Shown: positions 1-8,760, counted from the first letter of the stretch. The stretch: DNA of 64,000 bases from SIG440 sp045586925 (GCA_045586925.1 JAZNBG010000019.1:1-64000); one strand, 5' to 3'. Numbers and translations are program-made. Notes: generated by a model from the sequence alone, not told the origin.

Positions 1-1071
1 GGGAGCACCTGAAAGGTCCGCCTCTCCATAGTTATGAACATCGCACCAACGACGTCTGCGCAAAATGTCCTCCAGAATTCTCCATGAGAATTCTGCAGGG
101 CCGTAGCCGAAGTCCTTCTGCTGATGTCCACGCCAGAGTGAGCCGCCACTGTGACGATATGAAGAACCGTCAAGATTACCGCGTACAAAAGCAACTCTTA
201 CCTTGGGGCCGCCTGCAGGACGGAAATCGTCAAGAGTAAACTTCGCAAAGTCTCTCATAACCTTAATGTATCTCTGTGTAAGGGGGTGTTCAAGTCCGCC
301 TGTGAAATCTGCATGAGAACCAACAAGCTCGTCACCGCTTTCGGTAATGAAATAGTTACCGCCGGTGAGGTATGAATAGTCATAACCCATCTTAAAACGC
401 TTCATCTTCATTTCGTCCCATTCAAGACCGCCGTACCATTCGTGAGCCATATATGCACTCCAGCCGGGGCACTTGTAAGCTGTTGCTGCACCACGGGTAT
501 AAGCTGTTGCGATTTCAACATCGCCGGGCCAGATTTCCATTGCAGGGAAGGTAATTCCTGCTTCACAGTTGTATGTAACCATAGCGGTTGATTCAATAAC
601 AGAAGTCTTTAAAAGACCACCCTTACTGTTGCTTTTTGCAAAGCCACGTACACGATTTACATACATATCCTTTGCCTGCTGCAAATCTTCATAAACACCT
701 TTGGCTCCATCAGCATAGCCCGAGCCTTTACAGGAGAAGGAAGAACCTGTTTCACCAAGATAATATCCCATAAAATATTCTCCGGCAATTTCCTTCATCT
801 TCTTTACAGTTTCGTCTGTAAAATCTTCTTCGCGTCTTTGACCGCCGCCGTTGAAATAGAAATAAACTTTTCTGTCAGAAAGGAACTTCGCCCACTCAAT
901 GTAATTTTCCTGAGTTAAAGCATCACCGGAGCCAACATCTGCAGGGAAGGTAGAAATACCAACATAATTCATACCCTCACAGTACTTCTGTTCAAACTGC
1001 TTGTAAAATTCCTCGTTGTTCATCTTGTATTCGCCAACACGAAATCCGTTAAAAATCTTTTCTCTTTCCAT
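1..1071 (-). CDS. Glycosidase-like TIM-barrel protein, C-terminus beyond window
   Basis: Open reading frame running off the window edge; 357 N-terminal residues are visible. It is a close paralogue of the 614-residue protein at 1230-3074: both share the YLGETG motif, the WPGDVEIATAYTRGAA block and the HEWYGGL block. The ATG at 1071 is preferred over the one at 1077 because a GGGGG ribosome site then lies 7 nt upstream, exactly as in the paralogue, and the two N-termini align (MEREKIFNGF against MKRELILNGF). The acidic residues in YLGETG and HEWYGG could be catalytic, but this is inference. It has its own promoter at 1137-1165. The neighbourhood (fucosidase, AraC, oxidoreductase) suggests glycan use; the family is not identified. 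No signal peptide is seen, so it is likely cytoplasmic. Confidence 0.85.
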   Translation of the reverse strand, partial: MEREKIFNGFRVGEYKMNNEEFYKQFEQKYCEGMNYVGISTFPADVGSGDALTQENYIEWAKFLSDRKVYFYFNGGGQRREEDFTDETVKKMKEIAGEYFMGYYLGETGSSFSCKGSGYADGAKGVYEDLQQAKDMYVNRVRGFAKSNSKGGLLKTSVIESTAMVTYNCEAGITFPAMEIWPGDVEIATAYTRGAATAYKCPGWSAYMAHEWYGGLEWDEMKMKRFKMGYDYSYLTGGNYFITESGDELVGSHADFTGGLEHPLTQRYIKVMRDFAKFTLDDFRPAGGPKVRVAFVRGNLDGSSYRHSGGSLWRGHQQKDFGYGPAEFSWRILEDILRRRRWCDVHNYGEADLSGAP

Positions 1072-1110
1072 TTTCATACCCCCGACATACTTTTAGTAGA
1101 TTATCATAAT

Positions 1111-1127
1111 TGACGCATAATGCATCA
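1111..1127. promoter_or_regulatory. Candidate operator, TGACGCA-TAA-TGCATCA
   Basis: Inverted repeat with 7-bp arms (one mismatch) and a 3-nt centre, placed about 10-25 nt downstream of the -10 box of the promoter at 1137-1165. The position fits a repressor site. The cognate protein is unknown. Confidence 0.4.
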
Positions 1128-1136
1128 CTCGCGCTA

Positions 1137-1165
1137 ATTGTAGCATACTGTTTTTTAAAAAGCAA
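1137..1165 (-). promoter_or_regulatory. Sigma-A type promoter for the 1-1071 gene
   Basis: On the minus strand TTGCTT (1160-1165) and TACAAT (1137-1142) are separated by exactly 17 nt. An inverted repeat at 1111-1127 lies just downstream, around the expected start of transcription. Confidence 0.7.
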
Positions 1166-1229
1166 GTGTTTTTTTAATATTTTGTTTAAGAAAATTTTTC
1201 GTCCAAAAATTTGAGTAATATAACAGGTT

Positions 1230-3074
1230 TTAGTCATTTTCCACCGGCTTAAATTCGCAGGGTTCAAGTGTGATTTCCTTCTTGTGTGTGCCATAATCAA
1301 TTGTAACATCAATCTTATGGTCAAAGTCGGTGTTAAGAAGGTAAACCTTACCGCCTTCATATACGCTGAATCTCAGTGAATCGTTGCCGTAAACCTTAAT
1401 ATCCGCTGTTCTGTGGCTGGCAACCAAAATTTCACGCACCAGATTTGTGTACATAGGAACTGATGCACCGTAGGGGTACTCAAGGTTTGTCATAAGAACT
1501 GCATAACCTTCGCCAACCTTGTTTTCAACAAGTGATATAGGCATAGCATAGATATCCTTATCGCAGAACCTGTTTGAAAGTCTTGCAGATGCAACACCTG
1601 TTGTCAGTTTAGTGTCTGCATAGTTGATATAACCCTCTGCAAAATAGGGGTCACCACATTCAAAATGAAGTGTGGGGTACATAAATTCAGGAACAATACT
1701 CTTGCAGAACTTGCTGCCGTCTTCCTTGCACACAATATTTTCAGCATCAAGAGTACAGCCGAACAAGTCTGATACATCACCGCCGTTGATAAGGCTGATT
1801 GAACCGTCTCTCTTAATTGATGTATTAAGGTGTGCCGCCATCATAAAGAGGCGTCCGCCCTTTTCAACAAATGTCTTCAGGTTGTCATAAATCTCCTGAG
1901 TCATTGAGTTCCAGCCAACAAATATAAGATAATCATACTTGCAGAAAATGTCTGCACCAACATCTGCAGGGATAACATCATAAAGGCCATAACCGGGAGC
2001 GCCTGAAAGGTCCGCCTCTCCATAGTTATGAACATCGCACCAACGACGTCTGCGCTGAAGGTCCTCTAAAATTCTCCATGAGAATTCTGCAGGACCGTAG
2101 CCGAAGTCCTTCTGCTGATGTCCGCGCCAAAGTGAGCCGCCACTGTGACGGTATGAAGAGCCGTCAAGATTACCGCGTACAAAAGCAACTCTTACCTTGG
2201 GGCCGCCTGCAGGACGGAAATCTTCCTTTGCAAACTTTGCAAAATCTTCCATAACCTTGCAATAATTGTCAACAATAGGATGTCCGGGTTTATATACCTC
2301 ATCAGAGTGTGAGCCTGCAATTTCGTCGCCGCTTTCATTTATGTAATATTTTGCGCCTGCAAGGTATGAATAATCATAGCCCATCTTAAAACGTTTATCC
2401 TTGAGGGTATCCCATTTAAGACCGCCATACCATTCGTGAGCCATATATGCACTCCAACCGGGGCACTTGTAAGCTGTTGCTGCACCACGGGTATAAGCTG
2501 TTGCGATTTCAACATCCCCGGGCCAGATTTCCATTGCGGGGAAGGTAATGCCACCCTCGCAGTTGTATGTAACCATAGCGGTTGACTCGATAATACTAGT
2601 CTTTAGAATACCGCCCTTGCTGTTGCCCTTGGCATATTCTTTTACACGGTTAACATATATATCCTTTGCCTGCTGTAAATCCTCATAAACACCTATAGCT
2701 CCATCAGCATAGCCCGAGCCCTTGCAGGAGAAGGATGAGCCTGTTTCACCAAGGTAATAGCCAATGAAATAATCACCCGCAATTTCCTTCATTTTCTTTG
2801 CAGTTTCCTCCGTAAAGCCTATTTCTCTTCTGTTACCGCCGCCGCTGCCAAAATAAAAATACATTTTTTTGTCGGTAAGGAACTTTGCCCATTCGATAAA
2901 AGTTTCCTGTGGGAATGGCGAGCCCAACTCGTCGCGTTCATCACATATATTGGTAGAAATGCCAACATAGTTCATACCGTCACGGTATTTCTGTTCAAAT
3001 ACCTGATAAAATTCCTCATTGCTTAAAGTGTATTCGCCAATACGAAAACCATTTAAAATCAATTCTCTTTTCAT
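1230..3074 (-). CDS. Glycosidase-like TIM-barrel protein with amidotransferase-like second domain
   Basis: Complete 614-residue protein. Residues about 1-290 look like a TIM barrel, with candidate acidic catalytic residues at E110 (YLGETG) and E214 (HEWYGG). Residues about 300-440 (KVRVAFVRG, then YDYLIFVGW and VEKGGRLFMMAAH) resemble the class-I-amidotransferase-like domain that follows the barrel in GH42-type beta-galactosidases. A beta-rich tail ends the chain. The specific glycoside hydrolase family is not recognised. A GGGGG ribosome site lies 7 nt before the ATG. No signal peptide is seen. The gene is transcribed away from the AraC gene at 3204-4004 and lies directly upstream of its paralogue at 1-1071. 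Parts of the two genes are nearly identical at DNA level, which points to recent duplication or gene conversion. Confidence 0.85.
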   Translation of the reverse strand: MKRELILNGFRIGEYTLSNEEFYQVFEQKYRDGMNYVGISTNICDERDELGSPFPQETFIEWAKFLTDKKMYFYFGSGGGNRREIGFTEETAKKMKEIAGDYFIGYYLGETGSSFSCKGSGYADGAIGVYEDLQQAKDIYVNRVKEYAKGNSKGGILKTSIIESTAMVTYNCEGGITFPAMEIWPGDVEIATAYTRGAATAYKCPGWSAYMAHEWYGGLKWDTLKDKRFKMGYDYSYLAGAKYYINESGDEIAGSHSDEVYKPGHPIVDNYCKVMEDFAKFAKEDFRPAGGPKVRVAFVRGNLDGSSYRHSGGSLWRGHQQKDFGYGPAEFSWRILEDLQRRRRWCDVHNYGEADLSGAPGYGLYDVIPADVGADIFCKYDYLIFVGWNSMTQEIYDNLKTFVEKGGRLFMMAAHLNTSIKRDGSISLINGGDVSDLFGCTLDAENIVCKEDGSKFCKSIVPEFMYPTLHFECGDPYFAEGYINYADTKLTTGVASARLSNRFCDKDIYAMPISLVENKVGEGYAVLMTNLEYPYGASVPMYTNLVREILVASHRTADIKVYGNDSLRFSVYEGGKVYLLNTDFDHKIDVTIDYGTHKKEITLEPCEFKPVEND

Positions 3075-3203
3075 TTTGATACCCCCTGCTTTTTTTCAGC
3101 GTTGCCACAAATATTGACAATATATTTGAAGGATATCAGCAAATCCCATTAAAATCAATGTATAATATATTTAAAAATATGGATATTTTATCAACTTTAA
3201 ATA

Positions 3204-4004
3204 TCACAAAACAAACGCACTATGTTTTTTAAACTCTCCCGGGCTTTGGTTGAATTTTTGTTTAAATCTTCTGGAAAAATGAAATCTGTCATAAAAGCCC
3301 AATTGTGCGCTGATTTCATCTATTGAATGATGCTTGTCACCCAAAAGTTTTTTTGCCTTTATAAACACCATATCTTCAATATACTGACCGATTGGCATAT
3401 TCATTTCTTTCTTAAATATATTCCTCAGCTTGCTTTCGGAAATAAACAGAAACTCCGCAACCTCTGCCGCCCTTAAATTAATTCTTAAATTATTATGTAT
3501 ATATTCAAAGGTATCCTTTACCACATCTGAATACTGTTGTATGGGCCTTTCTTCAAAGTTATATACCTCTTGAAATTCCATAATTGTACTAAGCAGCAGC
3601 ATTTTTAATTTCAAAACATCCTGATAGCTTTTGGGCTTGTGAACTTCTAAAATTGAATAATAAAGGCTCTCTTCAAAGGGCAAAACGCATATTTGATTTA
3701 TATTGGAAAACAAATCGTAGTTATCCGGGGTTTTAACCGATAGGTGAAAGAATATTTTTTCTAAGGATGTACACCCATAATCAATCGTACATTCAGCCGG
3801 AATAAAATACACATACCCACCCTGCAATTTAATTTCTTTGCCGTTATGCTTCAAAAAACCCTCTCCGGCTTTTACATAATATAATCTGGAAAAAGGGCTG
3901 CAGGAGGATTTATGATGCCAGCTTTCATCCAGAAAAACCTGACTTGCAGCTCTTATATTTATTTCACAAATATCGGCAAAACTTACTGATGAATTTGTAC
4001 CCAT
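3204..4004 (-). CDS. AraC-family transcriptional regulator
   Basis: A 266-residue regulator. The N-terminal half is an AraC-type cupin sensor (GEGFLKHNGKEI, GGYVYFIPAE). The C-terminal ~100 residues carry two helix-turn-helix motifs: AAEVAEFLFISESKLRNIFK, then IDEISAQLGFYDRFHFSRRF followed by the SPGEFKK signature. The ATG at 4004 is preferred over the one at 4040 because GGAG lies 8 nt upstream of 4004 and nothing resembling a ribosome site precedes 4040. It is divergent from the GH29 fucosidase and upstream of the two glycosidase-like genes, so it probably senses a sugar and controls one or both units; the inverted repeat at 4073-4101 is a candidate site. Confidence 0.9.
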   Translation of the reverse strand: MGTNSSVSFADICEINIRAASQVFLDESWHHKSSCSPFSRLYYVKAGEGFLKHNGKEIKLQGGYVYFIPAECTIDYGCTSLEKIFFHLSVKTPDNYDLFSNINQICVLPFEESLYYSILEVHKPKSYQDVLKLKMLLLSTIMEFQEVYNFEERPIQQYSDVVKDTFEYIHNNLRINLRAAEVAEFLFISESKLRNIFKKEMNMPIGQYIEDMVFIKAKKLLGDKHHSIDEISAQLGFYDRFHFSRRFKQKFNQSPGEFKKHSAFVL

Positions 4005-4072
4005 AATAAAATCTCCATATTTTTTGAATATATTATACATTGATTTAACAATGTTTTTCTATTAAACTGAAT

Positions 4073-4101
4073 ACGTATTATACATATTTATTGTAATACG
4101 T
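4073..4101. promoter_or_regulatory. Candidate operator in the AraC/GH29 divergent region
   Basis: Perfect 8-bp inverted repeat, ACGTATTA (4073-4080) and TAATACGT (4094-4101), with a 13-nt AT-rich spacer. It sits between the regulator start (4004) and the fucosidase start (4136), where an AraC-type protein would be expected to bind. Confidence 0.45.
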
Positions 4102-4135
4102 TATATCAGTTTTGTCAATAAAAAGGAGCGATATT

Positions 4136-5449
4136 ATGTCAAGTTATGTTACCCGAAAAACACCTGGCGATACAACCTGGTTTACCAACGACCGTTTTGG
4201 TATGTTTATCCACTACGGTGTATATTCACTTGCTGCACGCCGCGAATGGCTTAAAAACTTAGAAAATATGTCGGACGAGAAATACGATTCTTATATAAAA
4301 TATTTCAATCCTGATTTATTCGATGCAAAAGAATGGGCTAAAAAAGCAAAGGCAGCCGGAATGAAATATGCTGTGCTTACCACCAAACATCACGACGGTT
4401 TTTGTATGTTTGATTCAAAGTATACCGACTATACAATTATGAACACACCCTTTGGCCGCGACCTTGTTAAAGAATATGTTGAAGCATTCAGAGCCGAAGG
4501 TCTTAAAGTTGGTCTTTATTATTCACTTATCGACTGGCATCATCCCGACTTCACAATCGACTGGCTGCATCCCAGACAGCACGACGAAGGTGCTGAAAAG
4601 CTGAACGAAGGCCGTGATATAAAAAAATATGCCCAATATATGAAGGATCAGATTCGCGAATTACTTACCAACTACGGCAAGATTGATATTTTGTGGTTTG
4701 ACTTTTCATACACCGAGCACGGCTACGGCCACGTAAAGCCCGATGAACCTGTTGCAGAATTTACACGTGCCTTCCCCAAGGGTCCCGAGCAGTGGGATGC
4801 TGAAAACCTTATTAAGATGATTCGTGAGCTTCAGCCCGGCATCATTTTAAACAACCGTGCAGGCATCGAGCAGGACTTCACCACTCCCGAACAGATGATT
4901 CCCGATAAATGGTGCACACACAAAGAAACCGGCGAGCTTATCGTATGGGAGTCCTGCCAGACTTTTGCCGGCTCATGGGGATATAACCGTGATGAAAACT
5001 GGACTTGGAAGTCACCCGAAACCCTTTTGCAATTGCTCATTAACTGCGTAAGCCTTGGCGGTAACCTGATTATGAACGTAGGTCCCACATCAAGAGGTTG
5101 TTTTGACGAAAGAGCCGATAATGCTTTGGATGTATATGCAAAGTGGATGAAGTATCACAGCCGTTCAATTTATGGCTGCACCATGGCAGAACCTGAATTT
5201 ACTGCACCTGTTGGTTGCAGACTGACACAAAGTAATGACGGCAAACGCCTCTACTTGCATCTGTTTGAATATTCCGGCAAGGATATTTTGATTCCAAATC
5301 TTGCAGGCAAGGTTGAATACGCCCAGATGCTACACGATGGTAGTGAGATAATTTTCACCGAGTCAGAAAACGGTTATGTTAAATTCCGTCTTCCACAGTA
5401 TCGCCCCAATGTGGTTATTCCTGTTATAGAGTTTTTCCTGAAGGACTAA
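4136..5449 (+). CDS. Alpha-L-fucosidase, GH29
   Basis: A 437-residue enzyme of glycoside hydrolase family 29, which removes terminal alpha-L-fucose with retention of configuration. Visible hallmarks are DRFGMFIHYGVYS near the N-terminus, the TTKHHDGFCMFDS block, and ILWFDFSY, where the aspartate matches the usual nucleophile position. A short beta-rich C-terminal domain follows the barrel. The ATG at 4136 is chosen because AAGGAG (4123-4128) lies 7 nt upstream; an in-frame TTG at 4112 has no such support. No signal peptide is visible, so it likely acts on imported oligosaccharides. It is divergent from an AraC regulator and ends at a bidirectional terminator at 5469-5504. Confidence 0.95.
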   Translation: MSSYVTRKTPGDTTWFTNDRFGMFIHYGVYSLAARREWLKNLENMSDEKYDSYIKYFNPDLFDAKEWAKKAKAAGMKYAVLTTKHHDGFCMFDSKYTDYTIMNTPFGRDLVKEYVEAFRAEGLKVGLYYSLIDWHHPDFTIDWLHPRQHDEGAEKLNEGRDIKKYAQYMKDQIRELLTNYGKIDILWFDFSYTEHGYGHVKPDEPVAEFTRAFPKGPEQWDAENLIKMIRELQPGIILNNRAGIEQDFTTPEQMIPDKWCTHKETGELIVWESCQTFAGSWGYNRDENWTWKSPETLLQLLINCVSLGGNLIMNVGPTSRGCFDERADNALDVYAKWMKYHSRSIYGCTMAEPEFTAPVGCRLTQSNDGKRLYLHLFEYSGKDILIPNLAGKVEYAQMLHDGSEIIFTESENGYVKFRLPQYRPNVVIPVIEFFLKD

Positions 5450-5468
5450 AAGTTTTATCAATTTAATC

Positions 5469-5504
5469 AAAAAACTGTAGCTTTTAATAAAACTACAGTT
5501 TTTT
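5469..5504. terminator. Bidirectional terminator between fucosidase and oxidoreductase genes
   Basis: Perfect 12-bp stem, AAAAAACTGTAG (5469-5480) with CTACAGTTTTTT (5493-5504), flanked by A and T runs on both sides. It separates two converging genes. Confidence 0.9.
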
Positions 5505-5510
5505 GTTATA

Positions 5511-6632
5511 TTAAACCTCACTATTCCAATCAGGGTCCCAGGGATATTGCATCCGAATGACCTGTCCGCCTCTTTTGGCAGATTCCTCAGCATATATGCC
5601 CGGCAAAGTCATACTAAGACCTTCTTTAAGACTGATTGGGGCAGGTTTATCGTTCAGCACTGCGTCAAAGAAATGATCAAGCATTGCATAATCAATTCCG
5701 CCATGATGACCTTTGGCTTTTTCATCATTCGCGTACTCAGGGGGCATAAACTCTCCGCTGATTTCCTTTAATGATTTATCCAGTTCCTTGGTAGAATTAT
5801 ATCTGATAACAGGTTTGTCAAATCTGTCAATCCTCTCCATATAGCCTTCAGTTCCAAACACACGATAATTGTGGAGACCTATCTCAGCACGGCATCTGCC
5901 GTTGCGCATAAGTCTTACAATTACACCCGAATTCGTTTGAAACTGTGCACACATCATATCGTCGTTGGTGCTGTCTTCTGTTTGTCTTCCGGTAGAAAAA
6001 CAACTTACTTTACGAAGTTCTTCATCTAAAATAGTCAGCAACGGGCCTAAAGAATGTGTACAATACCTAATGGGTACAAGACGCTTACGCCAGTCTCCGT
6101 TTTCATTCAAATGCAGGTTTTCTTTACTGTCAGGCAAAAACCAATGAATATATTCCGCCTCCATGCAATATGGCTTTCCCAGCAGTCCATTACTGTAAAA
6201 ATCTTTCAGCAAAACAACAAATTTCTGTTCATTGGGATTTGCACCTGTGGAAATCATAGCCTTTGATTTTTCAGCCGCCTTCCATAAATCTTCTGCTTCT
6301 TTAAGACTTGCCACATTGGGTATATCCGAAAGGACATTTATGTCCTTATTCAGTGCCTTAATACAAAACTCTGCGTGAATATCTGCGCCTGTTTCAACAA
6401 TTATCGCATCAAGACTCGCTTCGTCAAGCATCCTGTCATAGTCTTCATAAAAAACGGTTTCAGAAAACACATCTGCAAGAGCCTGTGCGTGACCCCACTG
6501 TTTTTCGTACCAATTGGAAGGCTTAATATCACAAACGGCCGTAAGTTCTACACATTCAAATGCTGCCGAAAGTTCTGCCATTGCTCTTCCCCTGTGTCCT
6601 AAACCCACAACACCAACTTTAATTTTTTCCAT
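5511..6632 (-). CDS. Gfo/Idh/MocA-family oxidoreductase
   Basis: A 373-residue NAD(P)-dependent sugar or polyol oxidoreductase. The N-terminal Rossmann fold shows VGVVGLGHRGRA. The C-terminal alpha/beta domain includes YCTHSLGPLL, whose histidine is in the usual active-site region of this family. The ATG at 6632 is used because GAGGTG lies 6 nt upstream; the ORF could be extended to a GTG at 6641 without support. The substrate is unknown. It follows a DMT transporter gene in the same direction with a 31-nt gap, so the pair probably forms an operon for import and oxidation of a sugar derivative, possibly controlled by the divergent AraC protein at 7685. Confidence 0.88.
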   Translation of the reverse strand: MEKIKVGVVGLGHRGRAMAELSAAFECVELTAVCDIKPSNWYEKQWGHAQALADVFSETVFYEDYDRMLDEASLDAIIVETGADIHAEFCIKALNKDINVLSDIPNVASLKEAEDLWKAAEKSKAMISTGANPNEQKFVVLLKDFYSNGLLGKPYCMEAEYIHWFLPDSKENLHLNENGDWRKRLVPIRYCTHSLGPLLTILDEELRKVSCFSTGRQTEDSTNDDMMCAQFQTNSGVIVRLMRNGRCRAEIGLHNYRVFGTEGYMERIDRFDKPVIRYNSTKELDKSLKEISGEFMPPEYANDEKAKGHHGGIDYAMLDHFFDAVLNDKPAPISLKEGLSMTLPGIYAEESAKRGGQVIRMQYPWDPDWNSEV

Positions 6633-6663
6633 AATCAACACCTCAATTTTTTATAATTTATTT

Positions 6664-7524
6664 TTACAGTTTAAACAAAACTAATGCCAAAATTCCTATA
6701 CCAACACCTGCAAGCTGCCTGATTGTAAACTTTTCTCTGTATATCAACACCGATACCATAAAGGCCGCCATAAGCCCAACGCCTGTTCTTATAGGCGTGG
6801 CAACCGATATAGGAATAAACAGATAAATCATAAGTATAGTCAGGTTTTTGATTCCGTTTAGCAATCCGGTACCCATTCCCCAAAACATTCCATGTCTTAA
6901 AATATACCCTATATTATCTCTTTCCTTTAGCATGGACATAATAAGCAAAACAACAAATGATCCACAGTACGAAAAAACCAGAAATTCGTTATCATATGCA
7001 TGGTCAAATCGTATCTGCTGCATCCTGGATATTACGGCTATAAACCCGTTGCTTAATGCCGTCAACAATGCCCACAAAAACCATTTTGCCGAAAAGTTTT
7101 TATTCTCATTTTGAGCTGTTTTTTCATATTGTATTAAAAAAACTGATAGAAAAATCAGCGTAATAGCAATATATGTAGCAACCGATGACGACTCTTTTAA
7201 AAACATAATGCCGTAGCATACAGAAATCACTCCGGAAAAAGAACTCATTAACATAGTTGCCGCATACGATCCAAGCCTAAAAGCAACATACGATGAATAA
7301 AATCCCAAAGCATACATCAAACAGTTTGCTATTCCGTAAGCAAACATTTCTTTAGGAAAGTAAAGCCCGCCTTTATCTGTTACAAGAAAAAATATTGAGG
7401 AAAAAAGACATGCTATCGCATTGAAAAACATTGCTCCAACGCCATGCTTTTTTCCGTAATATTTTACAATCATTGCTTCACCCTGATGTATGACGGCACT
7501 GAACGCAATTAATAATGCACCCAT
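6664..7524 (-). CDS. DMT-superfamily (EamA-like) transporter
   Basis: A 286-residue, very hydrophobic protein with about ten predicted membrane helices arranged as two repeats of five, typical of the drug/metabolite transporter superfamily. An ATG at 7524 is preceded by GGAGGAG. It shares an operon with the downstream oxidoreductase gene and is divergent from an AraC regulator, so it may carry a sugar or sugar acid, although EamA proteins are diverse and the substrate cannot be read from sequence. The order of helices and the charged loop near residue 140 (EKTAQNENKN) are normal for the family. Confidence 0.82.
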   Translation of the reverse strand: MGALLIAFSAVIHQGEAMIVKYYGKKHGVGAMFFNAIACLFSSIFFLVTDKGGLYFPKEMFAYGIANCLMYALGFYSSYVAFRLGSYAATMLMSSFSGVISVCYGIMFLKESSSVATYIAITLIFLSVFLIQYEKTAQNENKNFSAKWFLWALLTALSNGFIAVISRMQQIRFDHAYDNEFLVFSYCGSFVVLLIMSMLKERDNIGYILRHGMFWGMGTGLLNGIKNLTILMIYLFIPISVATPIRTGVGLMAAFMVSVLIYREKFTIRQLAGVGIGILALVLFKL

Positions 7525-7553
7525 TTCTCTTTTACTCCTCCAGGTAATTCTTT

Positions 7554-7592
7554 TGATAACTAAAGTTTATCAGTTGTATGCCCGGGAGTGAA
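7554..7592 (-). promoter_or_regulatory. Promoter of the transporter-oxidoreductase operon with overlapping inverted repeat
   Basis: On the minus strand TTCACT (7587-7592) and TAAACT (7564-7569) are 17 nt apart. The -10 box lies inside an imperfect palindrome, TGATAAC-TAAAG-TTTATCA (7554-7572), a plausible regulator site. Confidence 0.45.
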
Positions 7593-7633
7593 TGGAAAAA
7601 AGCCTTTTTTTTATGTAAAAAAACCTCTTTTTC

Positions 7634-7662
7634 TTGCTATCCGCCGGGCAGTATGATATTAT
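7634..7662 (+). promoter_or_regulatory. Promoter of the AraC gene at 7685
   Basis: TTGCTA (7634-7639) and TATTAT (7657-7662) are separated by 17 nt, 23 nt before the start codon. Confidence 0.6.
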
Positions 7663-7684
7663 ATAACAAAAGGAGTGATTTTAA

Positions 7685-8482
7685 ATGGAAGATATATGCA
7701 ACTTTATTCCCTCAAAAAACAGTTCATCCAACATAGAATACTATCATTTTGTGTACGAAACTTGTCTTCGAAAGCTTCATCAACCATTTATTCATCCAAA
7801 TTTCTATGCACATCTTGTATTCAAAGGTGATGCAACATTAAAAGCCGAGGGTAAAGAATATATCCTCACCCCCGGAACGCTTTTTTTCACTTTTCCGAAT
7901 CAAACATTTGAGATTGAAAAAGACAATAATTTTACATACTTGTACATAAGTTTCAACGGCACAGGCGCACATGAACTGTTAGAAAACCTGAATATAAACA
8001 AAGATAATTGTATTTTCCCGGATTTTATACACTTGCTCGACTTCTGGATGTCTTCGGTACGAAGAATCACTGCCTCCAATGCCAACACATTAACCGAAAG
8101 CATCTTGCTATACTCACTATCATATATAAACGGCAAGGGTGAATACAGTTTTCAGGATAAAGGCCGTTTTGAAAGCATTATTGAATATATCAACAACAAC
8201 TTTACAGATCCCAATATGTCTATTGGAAAAGTATCTGATGTCTTTTTTTACAGAAAAAAATATTTATCCTCTCTTTTTATGAAGAAAACGAGTGTTAAAT
8301 TTACCGACTACCTGAACAATCTCAGGATTCAGCACGCAATAAAGTTTATGAAAGAGAAATCTATTCCCGTTTCAGAAATTGCCCTGAAATGCGGTTTTTC
8401 TGACCCCTTTTATTTTTCAAAAGTATTCAAACGCATTACCGGCAAGACCCCCACGGAGTTTAAAAAAACTTCAGGAAAATGA
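7685..8482 (+). CDS. AraC-family transcriptional regulator
   Basis: A 265-residue regulator with an N-terminal cupin sensor (HLVFKGDATLKAEGKEY, GTLFFTFPNQTFEI) and a C-terminal double helix-turn-helix (MSIGKVSDVFFYRKKYLSSL; VSEIALKCGFSDPFYFSKVF; KTPTEFKK). AAAGGAG precedes the ATG. It is divergent from the transporter-oxidoreductase pair with a 160-nt shared control region containing the palindrome at 7554-7572, which makes it the likely regulator of that pair. The ligand is unknown. Confidence 0.9.
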   Translation: MEDICNFIPSKNSSSNIEYYHFVYETCLRKLHQPFIHPNFYAHLVFKGDATLKAEGKEYILTPGTLFFTFPNQTFEIEKDNNFTYLYISFNGTGAHELLENLNINKDNCIFPDFIHLLDFWMSSVRRITASNANTLTESILLYSLSYINGKGEYSFQDKGRFESIIEYINNNFTDPNMSIGKVSDVFFYRKKYLSSLFMKKTSVKFTDYLNNLRIQHAIKFMKEKSIPVSEIALKCGFSDPFYFSKVFKRITGKTPTEFKKTSGK

Positions 8483-8570
8483 ATATCGGATAACTAAAAT
8501 TACAAAAGGAGTTTAAAATCCAAGCGGGTGAATTGGTAGTCCATTTTTATTATACAAGTTTCAAGTTTCC

Positions 8571-8688
8571 CTTATTCACTATTACCTATTACCTTCCAAA
8601 AATCGACAAGTCTTTTTAGGGAAAAGTGAATAGTGAATAGGTAATAAGTAAAATCGACAAGATTCTGTCGAACCTTGTCGATTTTTGG
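8571..8688. repeat. Short palindromic element abutting tRNA-Cys
   Basis: The left arm (8571-8594) and right arm (8626-8647) are inverted copies of a heptad-like AT-rich sequence built from TTATTCAC, TATTACC and related units. CCAAAAATCGACAAG (8596-8610) is repeated in exact inverse at 8674-8688, whose last three bases are the encoded CCA end of tRNA-Cys. The inner 12-bp hairpin (8650-8661 with 8674-8685) can also serve as the tRNA operon terminator. No gene is seen between 8483 and 8685; an AAAGGAG at about 8503 has no start codon behind it. Confidence 0.6.
8650..8686 (-). terminator. Terminator of the tRNA operon
   Basis: Perfect 12-bp stem, AAAATCGACAAG with CTTGTCGATTTT, and a run of T on the minus-strand side. 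It lies directly after the tRNA-Cys 3' end. Confidence 0.7.
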
Positions 8689-8760
8689 AGGCGCCACCCG
8701 GATTTGAACCGGGGGATAGAGCTTTTGCAGAGCTTTGCCTTACCACTTGGCTATGGCGCC
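8686..8760 (-). tRNA. tRNA-Cys (anticodon GCA)
   Basis: Clover-leaf by eye: acceptor GGCGCCA with TGGCGCC, D-arm GCC/GGC, anticodon loop CTGCAAA, T-loop TTCAAAT, discriminator T and an encoded CCA. It is last of five in the operon. Confidence 0.95.

Noticed and set aside
8503..8545. Truncated gene after the AAAGGAG near 8503
   Set aside because: No start codon follows and the downstream frame has no recognisable protein; at most a decayed remnant.
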